From contig CAKTZI010000016.1 in the NCBI GenBank assembly GCA_934635385.1, positions 1 to 64,000 on the forward strand: a DNA stretch of 64,000 nt, in the 5' to 3' direction. This DNA is from an uncultured Kiritimatiellota bacterium (GTDB taxonomy: Bacteria; Verrucomicrobiota; Kiritimatiellia; RFP12; UBA1067). Shown one piece after another: positions 1-8,374 of the stretch. Made by a program: the position numbers and the translations under genes. Within the stretch, counting starts at the first letter, position 1, and every line of letters starts with the position of its first letter. The notes under the pieces are model-generated. The model saw nothing but the letters and a program-made list of their open reading frames with translations, ran no database searches and was not told the DNA's origin.

Positions 1-57
1 CCCCTTCGCCGAGGGTAGTGCGGGACTCGCCCGCGCGAGAGTAGGGCGCCGCCGGCT
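1..57 (+). rRNA. rrf: 5S ribosomal RNA, 3' part
   Basis: The first bases match the 3' half of bacterial 5S rRNA: GGTAGTGCGGG, then the loop region GCGAGAGTAGGG, then a GCCGCCGGC segment that would close helix I. The 5' half lies outside the window, so an rRNA operon probably ends here. The mature 3' end is placed before the T-rich stretch and may be off by a few bases. Confidence 0.85.
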
Positions 58-77
58 TTCTTCTTTTCCCAGATGAG

Positions 78-114
78 ACGCTTTCGCCTTTTGGCGGAAG
101 CGTTTTGCTTTTTT
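78..114 (+). terminator. Rho-independent terminator of the rRNA operon
   Basis: An 11-bp stem (78-88 with 93-103, one G-U pair, TTTT loop) is followed by a T-rich run ending in TTTTTT at 109-114. It sits directly after the 5S gene and closes that transcript. Confidence 0.85.
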
Positions 115-151
115 GACCTTCGTTAGAAGGGGGACGGACTGACTCAATTTT

Positions 152-160
152 TGGTATAAT
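152..160 (+). promoter_or_regulatory. Extended -10 promoter of purB
   Basis: TGG-TATAAT follows a T tract. Only seven bases (ACGCGCC) separate the -10 box from the purB ATG, so transcription should start at or next to the start codon. The mRNA is therefore predicted to be leaderless. Confidence 0.75.
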
Positions 161-167
161 ACGCGCC

Positions 168-1529
168 ATGAATCTCGATACCCTTTTGGCGATCAGCCCG
201 ATTGACGGACGTTACGCGAACAAGTGCGCGGAATTTCAGGAAGTCTTCTCCGAGTACGGCCTCATCAAGCGCCGTGTGCTCGTCGAATGCACGTGGCTGG
301 AGGCCCTGTGCGACGACGTGCGCATCAAGGAATGCAAGGCGCTGTCCGCGAAGGAGCGCGCCGCGCTCCGCAAGATCGCGGCGGACTTCTCGCTCGACGA
401 CGCCCGCCGCGTGAAGGAGATCGAGAAGACGACGAACCACGACGTCAAGGCCGTCGAGTATTTCCTGAAGGAACAGGTCGCGAAGTCCTCCCTCAAGACG
501 CGCACGGAGTTCATCCACTTCGGCTGCACGTCGGAGGACATCAACAACATGTCCCACGCGCTCATGCTGCGCGACGGCCAGCGGATCCTGCGCGCGGCGC
601 AGGACGAGATGACGGCGACGATCGCGCAGATGGCGAAGGCGTCCGCGAAGGTCCCGATGCTCGCGCACACGCACGGCCAGCCCGCCTCGCCGACGACGGT
701 CGGCAAGGAGCTTGCGGTCGTCTCGGCGCGGCTGAAGCGCCAGGCGGCGGAGATCGACCGCCTCGTCATGCCCGCGAAGATGAACGGTGCGGTCGGCAAC
801 TTCAATGCGCATCTTTCCGCCTATCCGGACGTCGACTGGGAGAAGCTGTCCGCGAAGGTGATTCGCTCGCTCGGCCTCCGCCAGAACCGCCTCACGACGC
901 AGATCGAGTCGCACGACGGCATCGCCGAGCTCTTCGACGCGCTCGCACGCTGGAACTCGGTTCTGCTCGACTTTGACCGCGACGTCTGGATGTACGTCTC
1001 GATGGGCTACTTCAAGCAGCGCACGGTCAAGGGCGAGATCGGCTCGTCGACGATGCCGCACAAGGTGAACCCGATCGACTTTGAGAACTCGGAGGGCAAC
1101 CTCGGCCTCGCGAACGCCGTCCTTGGCTTCATGGCGCGCAAGCTCGCGATCTCGCGGATGCAGCGCGACCTCACGGACTCGACGACGCTGCGCAACATGG
1201 GCGTCGGCTTCGGCTACACGCTGATCGCCATCCGCTCGACGCAGAAGGGGCTCGGCAAGCTGGAGCTCAACGAGGCGCGCCTGGCGGAAGACCTCGACCG
1301 CAACTGGGAAGTCCTCGCCGAGCCAATCCAGACCGTAATGCGCAAGGTCGGCATGGACCGTCCCTACGAGCGGCTGAAGGAGCTGACGCGCGGCCGCCGC
1401 GTGACGGCGGAGATCATGCGCGACTTCGTGAAGGCGCTGCCGCTGCCGAAGGCCGACAAGGATCGCCTCCTCAAGATGACGCCCGCGAACTACATCGGCC
1501 TCGCCGCGAAACTCGCCAAGCTGGCGTAA
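168..1529 (+). CDS. purB: Adenylosuccinate lyase
   Basis: Cytoplasmic purine-pathway lyase. It cleaves SAICAR to AICAR plus fumarate, and adenylosuccinate to AMP plus fumarate. The 453-residue product has the fumarase/aspartase superfamily signature GSSTMPHKVNP at about residues 292-302, the SPIDGRY N terminus and the THGQPASPTT segment typical of PurB. Its length fits the E. coli-type enzyme (456). The ATG at 168 lies seven bases after TATAAT and has no Shine-Dalgarno sequence, so the start depends on leaderless initiation. dnaE begins eight bases after the stop and is probably co-transcribed. A second purine gene, purC, lies 9 kb downstream in a separate unit. Confidence 0.95.
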   Translation: MNLDTLLAISPIDGRYANKCAEFQEVFSEYGLIKRRVLVECTWLEALCDDVRIKECKALSAKERAALRKIAADFSLDDARRVKEIEKTTNHDVKAVEYFLKEQVAKSSLKTRTEFIHFGCTSEDINNMSHALMLRDGQRILRAAQDEMTATIAQMAKASAKVPMLAHTHGQPASPTTVGKELAVVSARLKRQAAEIDRLVMPAKMNGAVGNFNAHLSAYPDVDWEKLSAKVIRSLGLRQNRLTTQIESHDGIAELFDALARWNSVLLDFDRDVWMYVSMGYFKQRTVKGEIGSSTMPHKVNPIDFENSEGNLGLANAVLGFMARKLAISRMQRDLTDSTTLRNMGVGFGYTLIAIRSTQKGLGKLELNEARLAEDLDRNWEVLAEPIQTVMRKVGMDRPYERLKELTRGRRVTAEIMRDFVKALPLPKADKDRLLKMTPANYIGLAAKLAKLA

Positions 1530-1536
1530 GGCGGCC

Positions 1537-4500
1537 ATGTCCGACTTCGTACACCTTCACCTGCACACGACCTATTCGCTCCTTGACGGGCAGTGCCAGA
1601 TCGTGCCGCTCGTGAAGAAGGCGCGTGCGCTCGGCATGCCCGCGCTCGCGGTCACCGACCACGGCAACCTCTTCGCCCTCAAGAGCTTCTACGACGAGTG
1701 CCGCTCGAAGAAGACGAAGACCTACGGCGACCTGGCGGACGTCCACGTCAAGCCGATCCTCGGCTGCGAGGCATACGTCACCTCGACGGGCGACTACCGC
1801 ACGCGCGACAAGTCGGAGTACCGCCACCACCTCTGTCTCCACGCGATGAACCTGACGGGCTACCACAACCTCGTCAAGCTCATCAGCGAGGCGCACATCA
1901 ACGGCTTTTACATGCGCCCGCGCATCGACCACGCGCTCCTCGAGAAGTACCACGAGGGGCTGCACTGCTCGGCGGCGTGCATCGCCGGCGAGGTCGCGCG
2001 CGCGATCGACCAGGGCCGCATGGACGAGGCTGAGCGCGTCGCGAAGTGGTACAAGGGTCTCTTCGGCGAGAACTACTCGCTGGAGGTCATGCTGCATAGG
2101 GCCGTGAAGTCGGGGCCGGACATTCCGCTCTCGGCGCAGAACGAGTTCGTCGACCTCTACCAGCGGCAGCTGAAGGTCGTCAAGGGCATGCTGGAGCTGG
2201 GCAAGAAGCTCGACATCCGCGTCATCGCGACGAACGACGTTCACTTCCTCGACGCGGCGGACGACGACGCGCACGACGTGCTGCTCGCGCTCTCGACGGG
2301 CAAGAAGATGTCCGACGAGAAGCGCATGATCTACACGGGCCAGGAGTACTTCAAGACCGAGGAGGAGATGCGCGCGCTCTTCGCGGAGAACCCGGAGCTC
2401 ATCGCGAACACGAAGGAGGTCGCCGACCGCATCGAGGAATACGAGCTCGACTCGCCGCCGATCATGCCGAAGTTCGCGATTCCCGTCTCGTTCGGCACGG
2501 AGGAGGGCTACGCGAAGGAGTTCGACGCGGAAAAGCTGAAGGCCGAGTTCAACGTCCAGAAGCCGAACAACTTCGACCGCCTCGGCGGCTACGAGAAGGT
2601 GCTTCGCATCAAGTTCGAGGCGGACTACCTCGCCGAGCTCGTCTGGAAGGGCGCGGCGATCCGCTGGGGCGACAAGGACGGGAAGATCCCGGACGACGTG
2701 CGCGAGCGCGTGCAGTTCGAGCTCGACACGATCAAGCTGATGGGCTTTCCCGGCTACTTCCTCATCGTGCGCGACTACATCCGCGCGGCGCGCGAGGAGT
2801 GCGGCGTCTGGGTGGGGCCGGGACGTGGCTCGGCGGCCGGCTCGGCCGTCGCGTACGCGCTCTGGATCACGAACGTCGACCCGCTCAAGTACGACCTCCT
2901 GTTCGAGCGCTTCCTCAACCCCGACCGCATCTCGATGCCGGATATCGACGTCGACTTCGACGACGCGGGGCGCGAGCGCGTGCTTGACTACGTGACGCGC
3001 AAGTACGGCGCCGACCACGTCGCGCACATCGTGACGTTCGGCCAGATGGCGGCGAAGTCGGCGATCAAGGACGTCGGGCGCGTGATGGACTATCCGCTCG
3101 CGGACACGAACAAGCTCGCCTCCTACGTGCCCGACACGCCGAAGATCAACTTCAAGAAGGCGCGCAAGGAGTCGCCCGACCTGGAGGCCGCGTTCAACTC
3201 CGACGACCCGGTCGTCCACAAGCTCATGGAGCGCGCGGGGCGGCTCGAAGGCTGCATCCGCCAGCCGGGCGTCCACGCCTGCGGCGTCATCATCTCGCGC
3301 GACCCGATCGCCGAGACGCTGCCCGTCATGCCGACGCCGGAGAAGGGCGGAAAGAAGAAGGACGACGGAAAAGGCGCGGAGGGGCAGGGCGACAAGCTGC
3401 TGACGACCCAGTACGACGGGCACTTCGTCGAGCCGGTCGGCCTCCTGAAGATGGACTTCCTCGGCCTCAAGACGCTGACGGTCGAGAAGGAGTGCGTCGC
3501 GCTGCTGGGCAAGGACAATCCGCGCGTCCCAGAGGCGATCCGCAACGCCGACGGCGAGCTGGACACGGACAAGATACCGGATGACGACCGGGAGACGTAC
3601 GCGCTCTTCAGCCGCGGCGAGACGACGGGGCTCTTCCAGTTCGAGTCGCCGGGCATGAAGAAGTGGCTCATCGCGCTGCAGCCCGAACGCCTCACCGACC
3701 TTGTCGCCATGAACGCGCTCTACCGTCCGGGGCCGATGGACTACATCCCGACGTTCGTCGCGCGCAAGCAGGGCGACGAGCCGGTCACGTACGACCACCC
3801 GGAGATGGAGGGTCGCCTGAAGGACACGTACGGCGTCACGGTCTACCAGGAGCAGGTGATGCTTCTCTCGCGCGACCTCGCGGGCTTCACGCGCGGCGAG
3901 TCCGACAAGCTCCGCAAGGCGATGGGCAAGAAGCTCATGGACATCATGAACGAGCTCAAGGCGAAGTTCGTGAAGGGGTGCCTGGCGAACCCGAAGTTCC
4001 GCGTCGGCAAGTGGGCGGACGAGGCCGAGGCGACGAAGCTCATCGAGAAGATCTGGAAGGACTGGGAGGCGTTCGCCTCGTATGCGTTCAACAAGTCGCA
4101 CGCCGTGTGCTACGCCTGGGTCGCCTACCAGACGGGCTACCTCAAGGCGCACTATCCGGCCGAGTTCATGTGTGCGCAGATCTCGTCCGAAATCGGCAAC
4201 TTCGACAAGCTCCCCGGCTTCGTCGCCGAGGCGCGCGACATCGGGCTGGAGCTTTTGCTCCCGGACGTGAACGAGTCCGGCGCGCGGTTCGTGCCGGCGA
4301 AGGGCTCGAAGGGCATCCGCTACGGCCTCGGCGGCATCAAGGGCGTCGGCAGCGCGGCGGCGGAGGCGATTGTCGCCGAGCGCGCGGCGAACGGGCCGTA
4401 CACGGGCTTTCTCGACTTCTGCCTGCGTCTCGGCGGCTCGAACATCATCAACAAGCGCGTCCTCGAGAACCTGACGCGGACGGGCGCGTTCTCGACGCTG

Positions 4501-5742
4501 GAGCCGAACCGCGCGAAGCTCTTCCTCAACATCGAATACGCGCTCAAGAAGGCGCAGCAGCGCGCAAAGGAGAAGGCGAGCGCGCAGACGAGCTTCTTCG
4601 ACCTCATGTCGGGCGGCGAGGAGAAGGCGGACGATTCGGAGCTGGCGGACGCGCCGCCGTTCGCGCCGGCCGAGGACCTCAAGAACGAGCGCGACCTCCT
4701 CGGCGTCTACATTTCGGGCGACCCGATGGCCGCGTGCCGCCACTTCCTCGGCGACCTCTCCGTCGTGCGCGTCGATCGCGAGGACGCACAGAACCTGCCG
4801 TTCTCCTTCGACCTGATCGCGAAGAAGACGAAGGAGGAGGAAGAGGCGGCGGCGGAAGAGCCGGTCTCGGAAGACGCCGCGCCGCCGGCGGCGGATGCGG
4901 AGGCGGCGGACGACGAGGACGGCGCGGAAGAGGCGGCGGATGACATGTCGATCGAGGGGCTGCTGAAGCAGTCCGACGAGCAGGACTGGCCGCTCAAGTC
5001 GATGGCGCGCGGCATCGTCCGCGCGAAGGGCGAAGTCGCGTGGAGCGACAAGGCGGCGTTCGACAAGGCCGTCAACAAGGAGAAGGCGAAGCTCAAGAGG
5101 AGCGTCGACAAGATCCTGCTGAAGAAGCTTGACGTGCGCGCCGTCGGCATCCTCACGTCGTGTTCGGTGAAGACCCCGAAGCCGCGTCCCGACGGGACGG
5201 TCGGGCAGAAGTGGGCGATCTTGGGGCTGGACGACGGGCGCGGCCACGCGGAGGGTGCGGCGTTCGCGAAGGTCTGGGAGAAGTGCAATGCGCTGGAGAC
5301 GAAGGTCGACTCGCTCGTCCTCGTCTGCGGCGAGCTTGCGCACAAGACGGTCTACGCGAAGGAAGACGTGCGCCGCGAGCATCCGCAGGTCGGCGACCTG
5401 AACTTCACGGTGAAGGAGGCGTATCCGCTGGAGGAGGCGATGCCGCTCCTCTCGAAGGGACTGCGGCTGAAGATGCGCTACGACGCGCCTGACCTCAAGA
5501 AGAGGGTCGCGGCGATCCGCACCGTCATCCTGAAGAATCCGGGGACGCTCTCGGTCTTCATCGAGCTGCACTACCCGGACGGGCGCGTCCTCGACATCGA
5601 CCTCGGTCCGCAGTTCCGCGTCGCGGTGAACCTGGCGTTCCTTTCGGAGCTCGACAAGATCGTCCCCCCGACCGAGGCGACGTTCAGGATCGACTCGCGC
5701 ATGTCCCTCGAAGTCCGCGAGCCTCCGCCGTGGGAGCGGTGA
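1537..5742 (+). CDS. dnaE: DNA polymerase III subunit alpha
   Basis: Catalytic replicase subunit of 1401 residues. It begins with the PHP domain (HLHTTYSLLDG at about residues 7-17), and the palm carries the catalytic PDIDVDFDD near residues 467-475. A helix-hairpin-helix region (GIRYGLGGIKGVG) lies near residue 930 and an OB-type C-terminal region follows. The protein is longer than E. coli DnaE (1160). The excess includes a lysine-rich insert near 3350 and an acidic, alanine-rich linker at about residues 1098-1138. It starts eight bases after purB with no clear ribosome-binding site, so it probably relies on coupling from purB. Identification is secure; the role of the acidic insert is unknown. 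Confidence 0.96.
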   Translation: MSDFVHLHLHTTYSLLDGQCQIVPLVKKARALGMPALAVTDHGNLFALKSFYDECRSKKTKTYGDLADVHVKPILGCEAYVTSTGDYRTRDKSEYRHHLCLHAMNLTGYHNLVKLISEAHINGFYMRPRIDHALLEKYHEGLHCSAACIAGEVARAIDQGRMDEAERVAKWYKGLFGENYSLEVMLHRAVKSGPDIPLSAQNEFVDLYQRQLKVVKGMLELGKKLDIRVIATNDVHFLDAADDDAHDVLLALSTGKKMSDEKRMIYTGQEYFKTEEEMRALFAENPELIANTKEVADRIEEYELDSPPIMPKFAIPVSFGTEEGYAKEFDAEKLKAEFNVQKPNNFDRLGGYEKVLRIKFEADYLAELVWKGAAIRWGDKDGKIPDDVRERVQFELDTIKLMGFPGYFLIVRDYIRAAREECGVWVGPGRGSAAGSAVAYALWITNVDPLKYDLLFERFLNPDRISMPDIDVDFDDAGRERVLDYVTRKYGADHVAHIVTFGQMAAKSAIKDVGRVMDYPLADTNKLASYVPDTPKINFKKARKESPDLEAAFNSDDPVVHKLMERAGRLEGCIRQPGVHACGVIISRDPIAETLPVMPTPEKGGKKKDDGKGAEGQGDKLLTTQYDGHFVEPVGLLKMDFLGLKTLTVEKECVALLGKDNPRVPEAIRNADGELDTDKIPDDDRETYALFSRGETTGLFQFESPGMKKWLIALQPERLTDLVAMNALYRPGPMDYIPTFVARKQGDEPVTYDHPEMEGRLKDTYGVTVYQEQVMLLSRDLAGFTRGESDKLRKAMGKKLMDIMNELKAKFVKGCLANPKFRVGKWADEAEATKLIEKIWKDWEAFASYAFNKSHAVCYAWVAYQTGYLKAHYPAEFMCAQISSEIGNFDKLPGFVAEARDIGLELLLPDVNESGARFVPAKGSKGIRYGLGGIKGVGSAAAEAIVAERAANGPYTGFLDFCLRLGGSNIINKRVLENLTRTGAFSTLEPNRAKLFLNIEYALKKAQQRAKEKASAQTSFFDLMSGGEEKADDSELADAPPFAPAEDLKNERDLLGVYISGDPMAACRHFLGDLSVVRVDREDAQNLPFSFDLIAKKTKEEEEAAAEEPVSEDAAPPAADAEAADDEDGAEEAADDMSIEGLLKQSDEQDWPLKSMARGIVRAKGEVAWSDKAAFDKAVNKEKAKLKRSVDKILLKKLDVRAVGILTSCSVKTPKPRPDGTVGQKWAILGLDDGRGHAEGAAFAKVWEKCNALETKVDSLVLVCGELAHKTVYAKEDVRREHPQVGDLNFTVKEAYPLEEAMPLLSKGLRLKMRYDAPDLKKRVAAIRTVILKNPGTLSVFIELHYPDGRVLDIDLGPQFRVAVNLAFLSELDKIVPPTEATFRIDSRMSLEVREPPPWER

Positions 5743-5763
5743 GTGGTCGCGACGGCAGCCCTT

Positions 5764-6093
5764 TCATCCGCCGAGGGCGAGGAGCGTCATGTAGAGCCCG
5801 GTGCCGACGGCCATTGAGAGCATCATCTGGCGCTTCCAGAGCTGAAGCGCCATCGTCACGGCCGTGCAGACGAGCGTCGGCACGAGGTGCGATCCGGTCG
5901 TCAGCGGCGTGCGCAGGCAGTAGACGACGAGCAGTCCGAACACGGCGGGGCCGAGCCACTTGCCGAGGTAGACGACGAACGGCGGCGTCGGCCGGTCGGG
6001 ACGGAAGACGAGGAACGGCAGGAAGCGCGTGAGCATCACGCCGGCGACGGCGAGCAGGATCGAGAGCGTCAGCTGGACAGGCGTCAGGTTCAT
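5764..6093 (-). CDS. azlD: AzlD-family branched-chain amino acid exporter, small subunit
   Basis: A 109-residue membrane protein with about four hydrophobic segments (LTLSILLAVAGVML, WLGPAVFGLLVVYC, PTLVCTAVTMALQL, MLSMAVGTGLYMTLLAL) and the family-typical TRFLPFLVF stretch. AzlD proteins pair with AzlC to export branched-chain amino acids and analogues through the inner membrane. Its start overlaps the azlC stop in an ATGA arrangement, so translation is probably coupled. It is convergent with dnaE across a 21-base gap in which I see no clear terminator. Confidence 0.85.
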   Translation of the reverse strand: MNLTPVQLTLSILLAVAGVMLTRFLPFLVFRPDRPTPPFVVYLGKWLGPAVFGLLVVYCLRTPLTTGSHLVPTLVCTAVTMALQLWKRQMMLSMAVGTGLYMTLLALGG

Positions 6094-6758
6094 GAGAGCT
6101 TCCTCCGAAGGGCGACGAGGACGAGCAGGATGCCGCCCATCGCCGGCAGCATGAAGTTCTCCGCGCCGCAGGCGGCGAGCGCGAGCAGGGAGACTCCGAG
6201 CCCGATCCACGAGCCGGCGTGGCGTCGCTCCGTGCGCCAGTTCTCGGCGAAGATCGCCGCGAACATGGCCGTCATGATGAACTCGACGCCCGACAGGTCG
6301 ATGTGCGCGAGCGCATGGGCGAATGCGCTGCCCATCGCCGTTCCCGTCAGCCAGTAGGACCACACGAGCGCGCTCACGAGCGTCTGGAAGCGGTGCGGAT
6401 CGACGCCGGGCGGCGGCGGGTTCGCGTAGGTGACGGCGAACGTCTCGTCCGACAGCATGAAGACCATGAGGAACTTGCGCCAACCCGCGCCGCGAAAGCG
6501 ATCCAGCATCGAGACGCCGTAGAAGAGGTGGCGCGCGCCCACGAGGAACGCCATCAGGAAGACGCCGAGCGGACGGAAGCCGTCCAGCACCATCGTCGCG
6601 AGGATGAACTCGACGGAGCCCGAATAGACGAACGCGGCCGTGACGACGGGAAACCACCAGCCGAGCCCGAGCCGTGTGGCGAAGATGCCGTAGCCGAGCC
6701 CGATCAGCCAGTAGGCCGCGAAAAGCGGCGCCGTCAACCTGAAAGCCTGTCGAAACAT
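6090..6758 (-). CDS. azlC: AzlC-family branched-chain amino acid exporter, large subunit
   Basis: A 222-residue polytopic inner-membrane protein with the AzlC hallmarks: AYWLIGLGYGIFA near the N terminus, YSGSVEFILATMVL, GARHLFYGVSML and SDETFAVTYA. With AzlD it forms a branched-chain amino acid permease that works in export. The start is ATG at 6758, eight bases after TATACT on this strand, so the mRNA is predicted leaderless. The arrangement is divergent from thiC, and azlD follows with a 4-bp overlap. Confidence 0.9.
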   Translation of the reverse strand: MFRQAFRLTAPLFAAYWLIGLGYGIFATRLGLGWWFPVVTAAFVYSGSVEFILATMVLDGFRPLGVFLMAFLVGARHLFYGVSMLDRFRGAGWRKFLMVFMLSDETFAVTYANPPPPGVDPHRFQTLVSALVWSYWLTGTAMGSAFAHALAHIDLSGVEFIMTAMFAAIFAENWRTERRHAGSWIGLGVSLLALAACGAENFMLPAMGGILLVLVALRRKLS

Positions 6759-6766
6759 GGGCGCGT

Positions 6767-6772
6767 AGTATA
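6767..6772 (-). promoter_or_regulatory. -10 box of azlCD
   Basis: TATACT on the minus strand, then ACGCGCCC, then the azlC ATG. This is almost the same start region as purB on the opposite strand. No TG extension is present here. Confidence 0.6.
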
Positions 6773-6857
6773 GTGTCTCGTCTCTCCCGCGTCAAGGGTG
6801 TGGGGAAATGAGAATCACATGCGGAAAATTCGCGGCACGGAAAAGTCGCCGAATTTT

Positions 6858-6866
6858 TGGTACAAT
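6858..6866 (+). promoter_or_regulatory. Extended -10 promoter of thiC
   Basis: A T tract, then TGG-TACAAT. Initiation about seven bases downstream would put the first transcribed base at the 5' edge of the TPP aptamer, near 6873. Confidence 0.7.
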
Positions 6867-6872
6867 ACGCAC

Positions 6873-6965
6873 TCATCTCCGGGTGCTGGGGGCGCATGGG
6901 GCGTCCCGGCTGAGAGAAGACCGGTGAAACCTGAACGGGATAATGCCCGCGTAGGAAAGGATAAG
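6873..6965 (+). promoter_or_regulatory. TPP riboswitch (THI box)
   Basis: Contains the conserved aptamer blocks in order: CCGGGTGC, GGCTGAGA, ACCTGAAC, GGATAATGCC and GCGTAGGAAAG. The thiC ribosome-binding site AAGGA (6963-6967) abuts the 3' strand of the closing stem, and there is no room for a terminator hairpin before the ATG at 6971. Thiamine pyrophosphate probably blocks translation initiation rather than transcription. Confidence 0.93.
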
Positions 6966-6970
6966 GACAC

Positions 6971-8287
6971 ATGACGCAACTGCAGGCGGCCCGCAAGGGC
7001 CTTGTGACCGAGGCGATGAAGGTCGTCGCGGCGGACGAGGGAGTCGATGCGGAGGCCGTGCGGGCCGCCGTCGCGAGCGGCGAGGCCGTGATTCCCCTGA
7101 ACATTCACCACGCGAATGCGCACCCTGTCGGCGTCGGGCGGCTCTTCCGCACGAAGATCAACGCGAACCTCGGACGCAGCGTCACGCACTCCGGGCGCGG
7201 CGACGAGCTGGAGAAGCTCGCCATCGCCGTGAAGGCGGGCGCCGACTTCGTGATGGATCTCTCCGTCGGCGAGGACATCCGCGCCATCCGGCAGGGGATG
7301 CTCGACGCGAGCGACCGTCCGCTTGGCACGGTGCCGGTCTACGAGACGATCTCGCGGCTGGCGGGCGACATCCCGCACATGGATCCGACCTTCCTGCTGG
7401 ACGTCATCCGCGCCCAGGCCGAGCAGGGCGTGGACTTCATGACGCTGCACGCCGGGCTGCTTCTCAAGGACATCCCGTTTGCGATGAAGCGCAAGATGGG
7501 CATCGTCAGCCGGGGCGGCGCGATCATGGCCGAGTGGATGATGGAGAACAAGGCGGAGAATCCGCTCTACGCGAACTGGGACAAGGTGATGGACATCCTC
7601 GTCGAGCACGACGTGACGGTCTCGCTGGGCGACGGCCTGCGCTCCGGCTGCCTTGCGGACGCCTCCGACGCCGCGCAGTTCGCCGAGCTGTCGGTCTTGG
7701 GCGAACTGGTCGACCGCTGCCGCGCGCGCGGCTTGCAGGTGATGGTCGAGGGGCCGGGGCACATCCCGTTCAACCAGATCCAGATGAACATGGAGCGCGA
7801 ACAGGAAGTCTGCAAGGGTGCGCCGTTCTACGTGCTCGGCCCGGTCGTGACGGACATCGCGCCCGGCTACGACCACATCGTGTCGGCGATCGGCGCGACG
7901 GCGGCGGCGACCTACGGGGCGTCGCTCCTCTGCTACGTCACGCCCGCCGAGCACCTGGGGCTGCCGGACGGCCATGAGGTGCACGAGGGGTGCGTCGCCT
8001 TCAAGATTGCCGCGCACGCGGGCGACGTCGCGCGCGGCCTGCCCGGCGCGCGGGATCGCGACGACAGCATGGCCGAGGCGCGACGGAACTTCTGCTGGGA
8101 CGAGCAGTTCGCGGCCGCCCTCGATCCCGAACGGGCGAGGACGCGCTGGCTCAAGACGCGCGCGCTCACGGACGAGGCCCACGGCGACGACCACTGCTCG
8201 ATGTGCGGCAAGGAGTTCTGCGCCGTGCGCACCTCGCGCCGCATCCGCGAATTGGCGGAGACGGACGGCCGTTCTGCGCGCGGTTGA
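6971..8287 (+). CDS. thiC: Phosphomethylpyrimidine synthase
   Basis: Radical-SAM enzyme that converts 5-aminoimidazole ribotide to HMP phosphate for the thiamine pyrimidine. The 438-residue product has the short bacterial form, without the long N-terminal extension of E. coli ThiC (631). The C-terminal cluster-binding motif CSMCGKEFC (C-x2-C-x4-C) is at about residues 410-418. Core ThiC segments such as NANLGRS, VEGPGHIPFNQI and GPVVTDIAPGYDH are present. It follows the TPP riboswitch directly with an AAGGA site six to seven bases from the ATG. No other thiamine gene is in the window. Confidence 0.97.
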   Translation: MTQLQAARKGLVTEAMKVVAADEGVDAEAVRAAVASGEAVIPLNIHHANAHPVGVGRLFRTKINANLGRSVTHSGRGDELEKLAIAVKAGADFVMDLSVGEDIRAIRQGMLDASDRPLGTVPVYETISRLAGDIPHMDPTFLLDVIRAQAEQGVDFMTLHAGLLLKDIPFAMKRKMGIVSRGGAIMAEWMMENKAENPLYANWDKVMDILVEHDVTVSLGDGLRSGCLADASDAAQFAELSVLGELVDRCRARGLQVMVEGPGHIPFNQIQMNMEREQEVCKGAPFYVLGPVVTDIAPGYDHIVSAIGATAAATYGASLLCYVTPAEHLGLPDGHEVHEGCVAFKIAAHAGDVARGLPGARDRDDSMAEARRNFCWDEQFAAALDPERARTRWLKTRALTDEAHGDDHCSMCGKEFCAVRTSRRIRELAETDGRSARG

Positions 8288-8304
8288 TTTCCGCATGGCC
8301 GCTA

Positions 8305-8350
8305 TGGTATAATATGCGCAATTTTTCACAAGAATGCCCCTCTTCGGGGC
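8305..8350 (+). promoter_or_regulatory. pckG promoter and leader hairpin
   Basis: Extended -10 TGG-TATAAT at 8305-8313. Unlike many genes here, pckG has a leader of about 55 bases with a small hairpin (GCCCC-TCTTC-GGGGC, 8336-8350) and a good AAGGAG site at 8357-8362. Confidence 0.7.
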
Positions 8351-8374
8351 GACTTCAAGGAGAAAACAAAAGAC

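Noticed and set aside
1471..5571. A 1366-codon open frame on the minus strand opposite dnaE
   Set aside because: It is the antisense shadow produced by strong GC bias at third positions. Its translation is Arg/Leu/Val-rich and low in complexity, and dnaE is unmistakable on the other strand.
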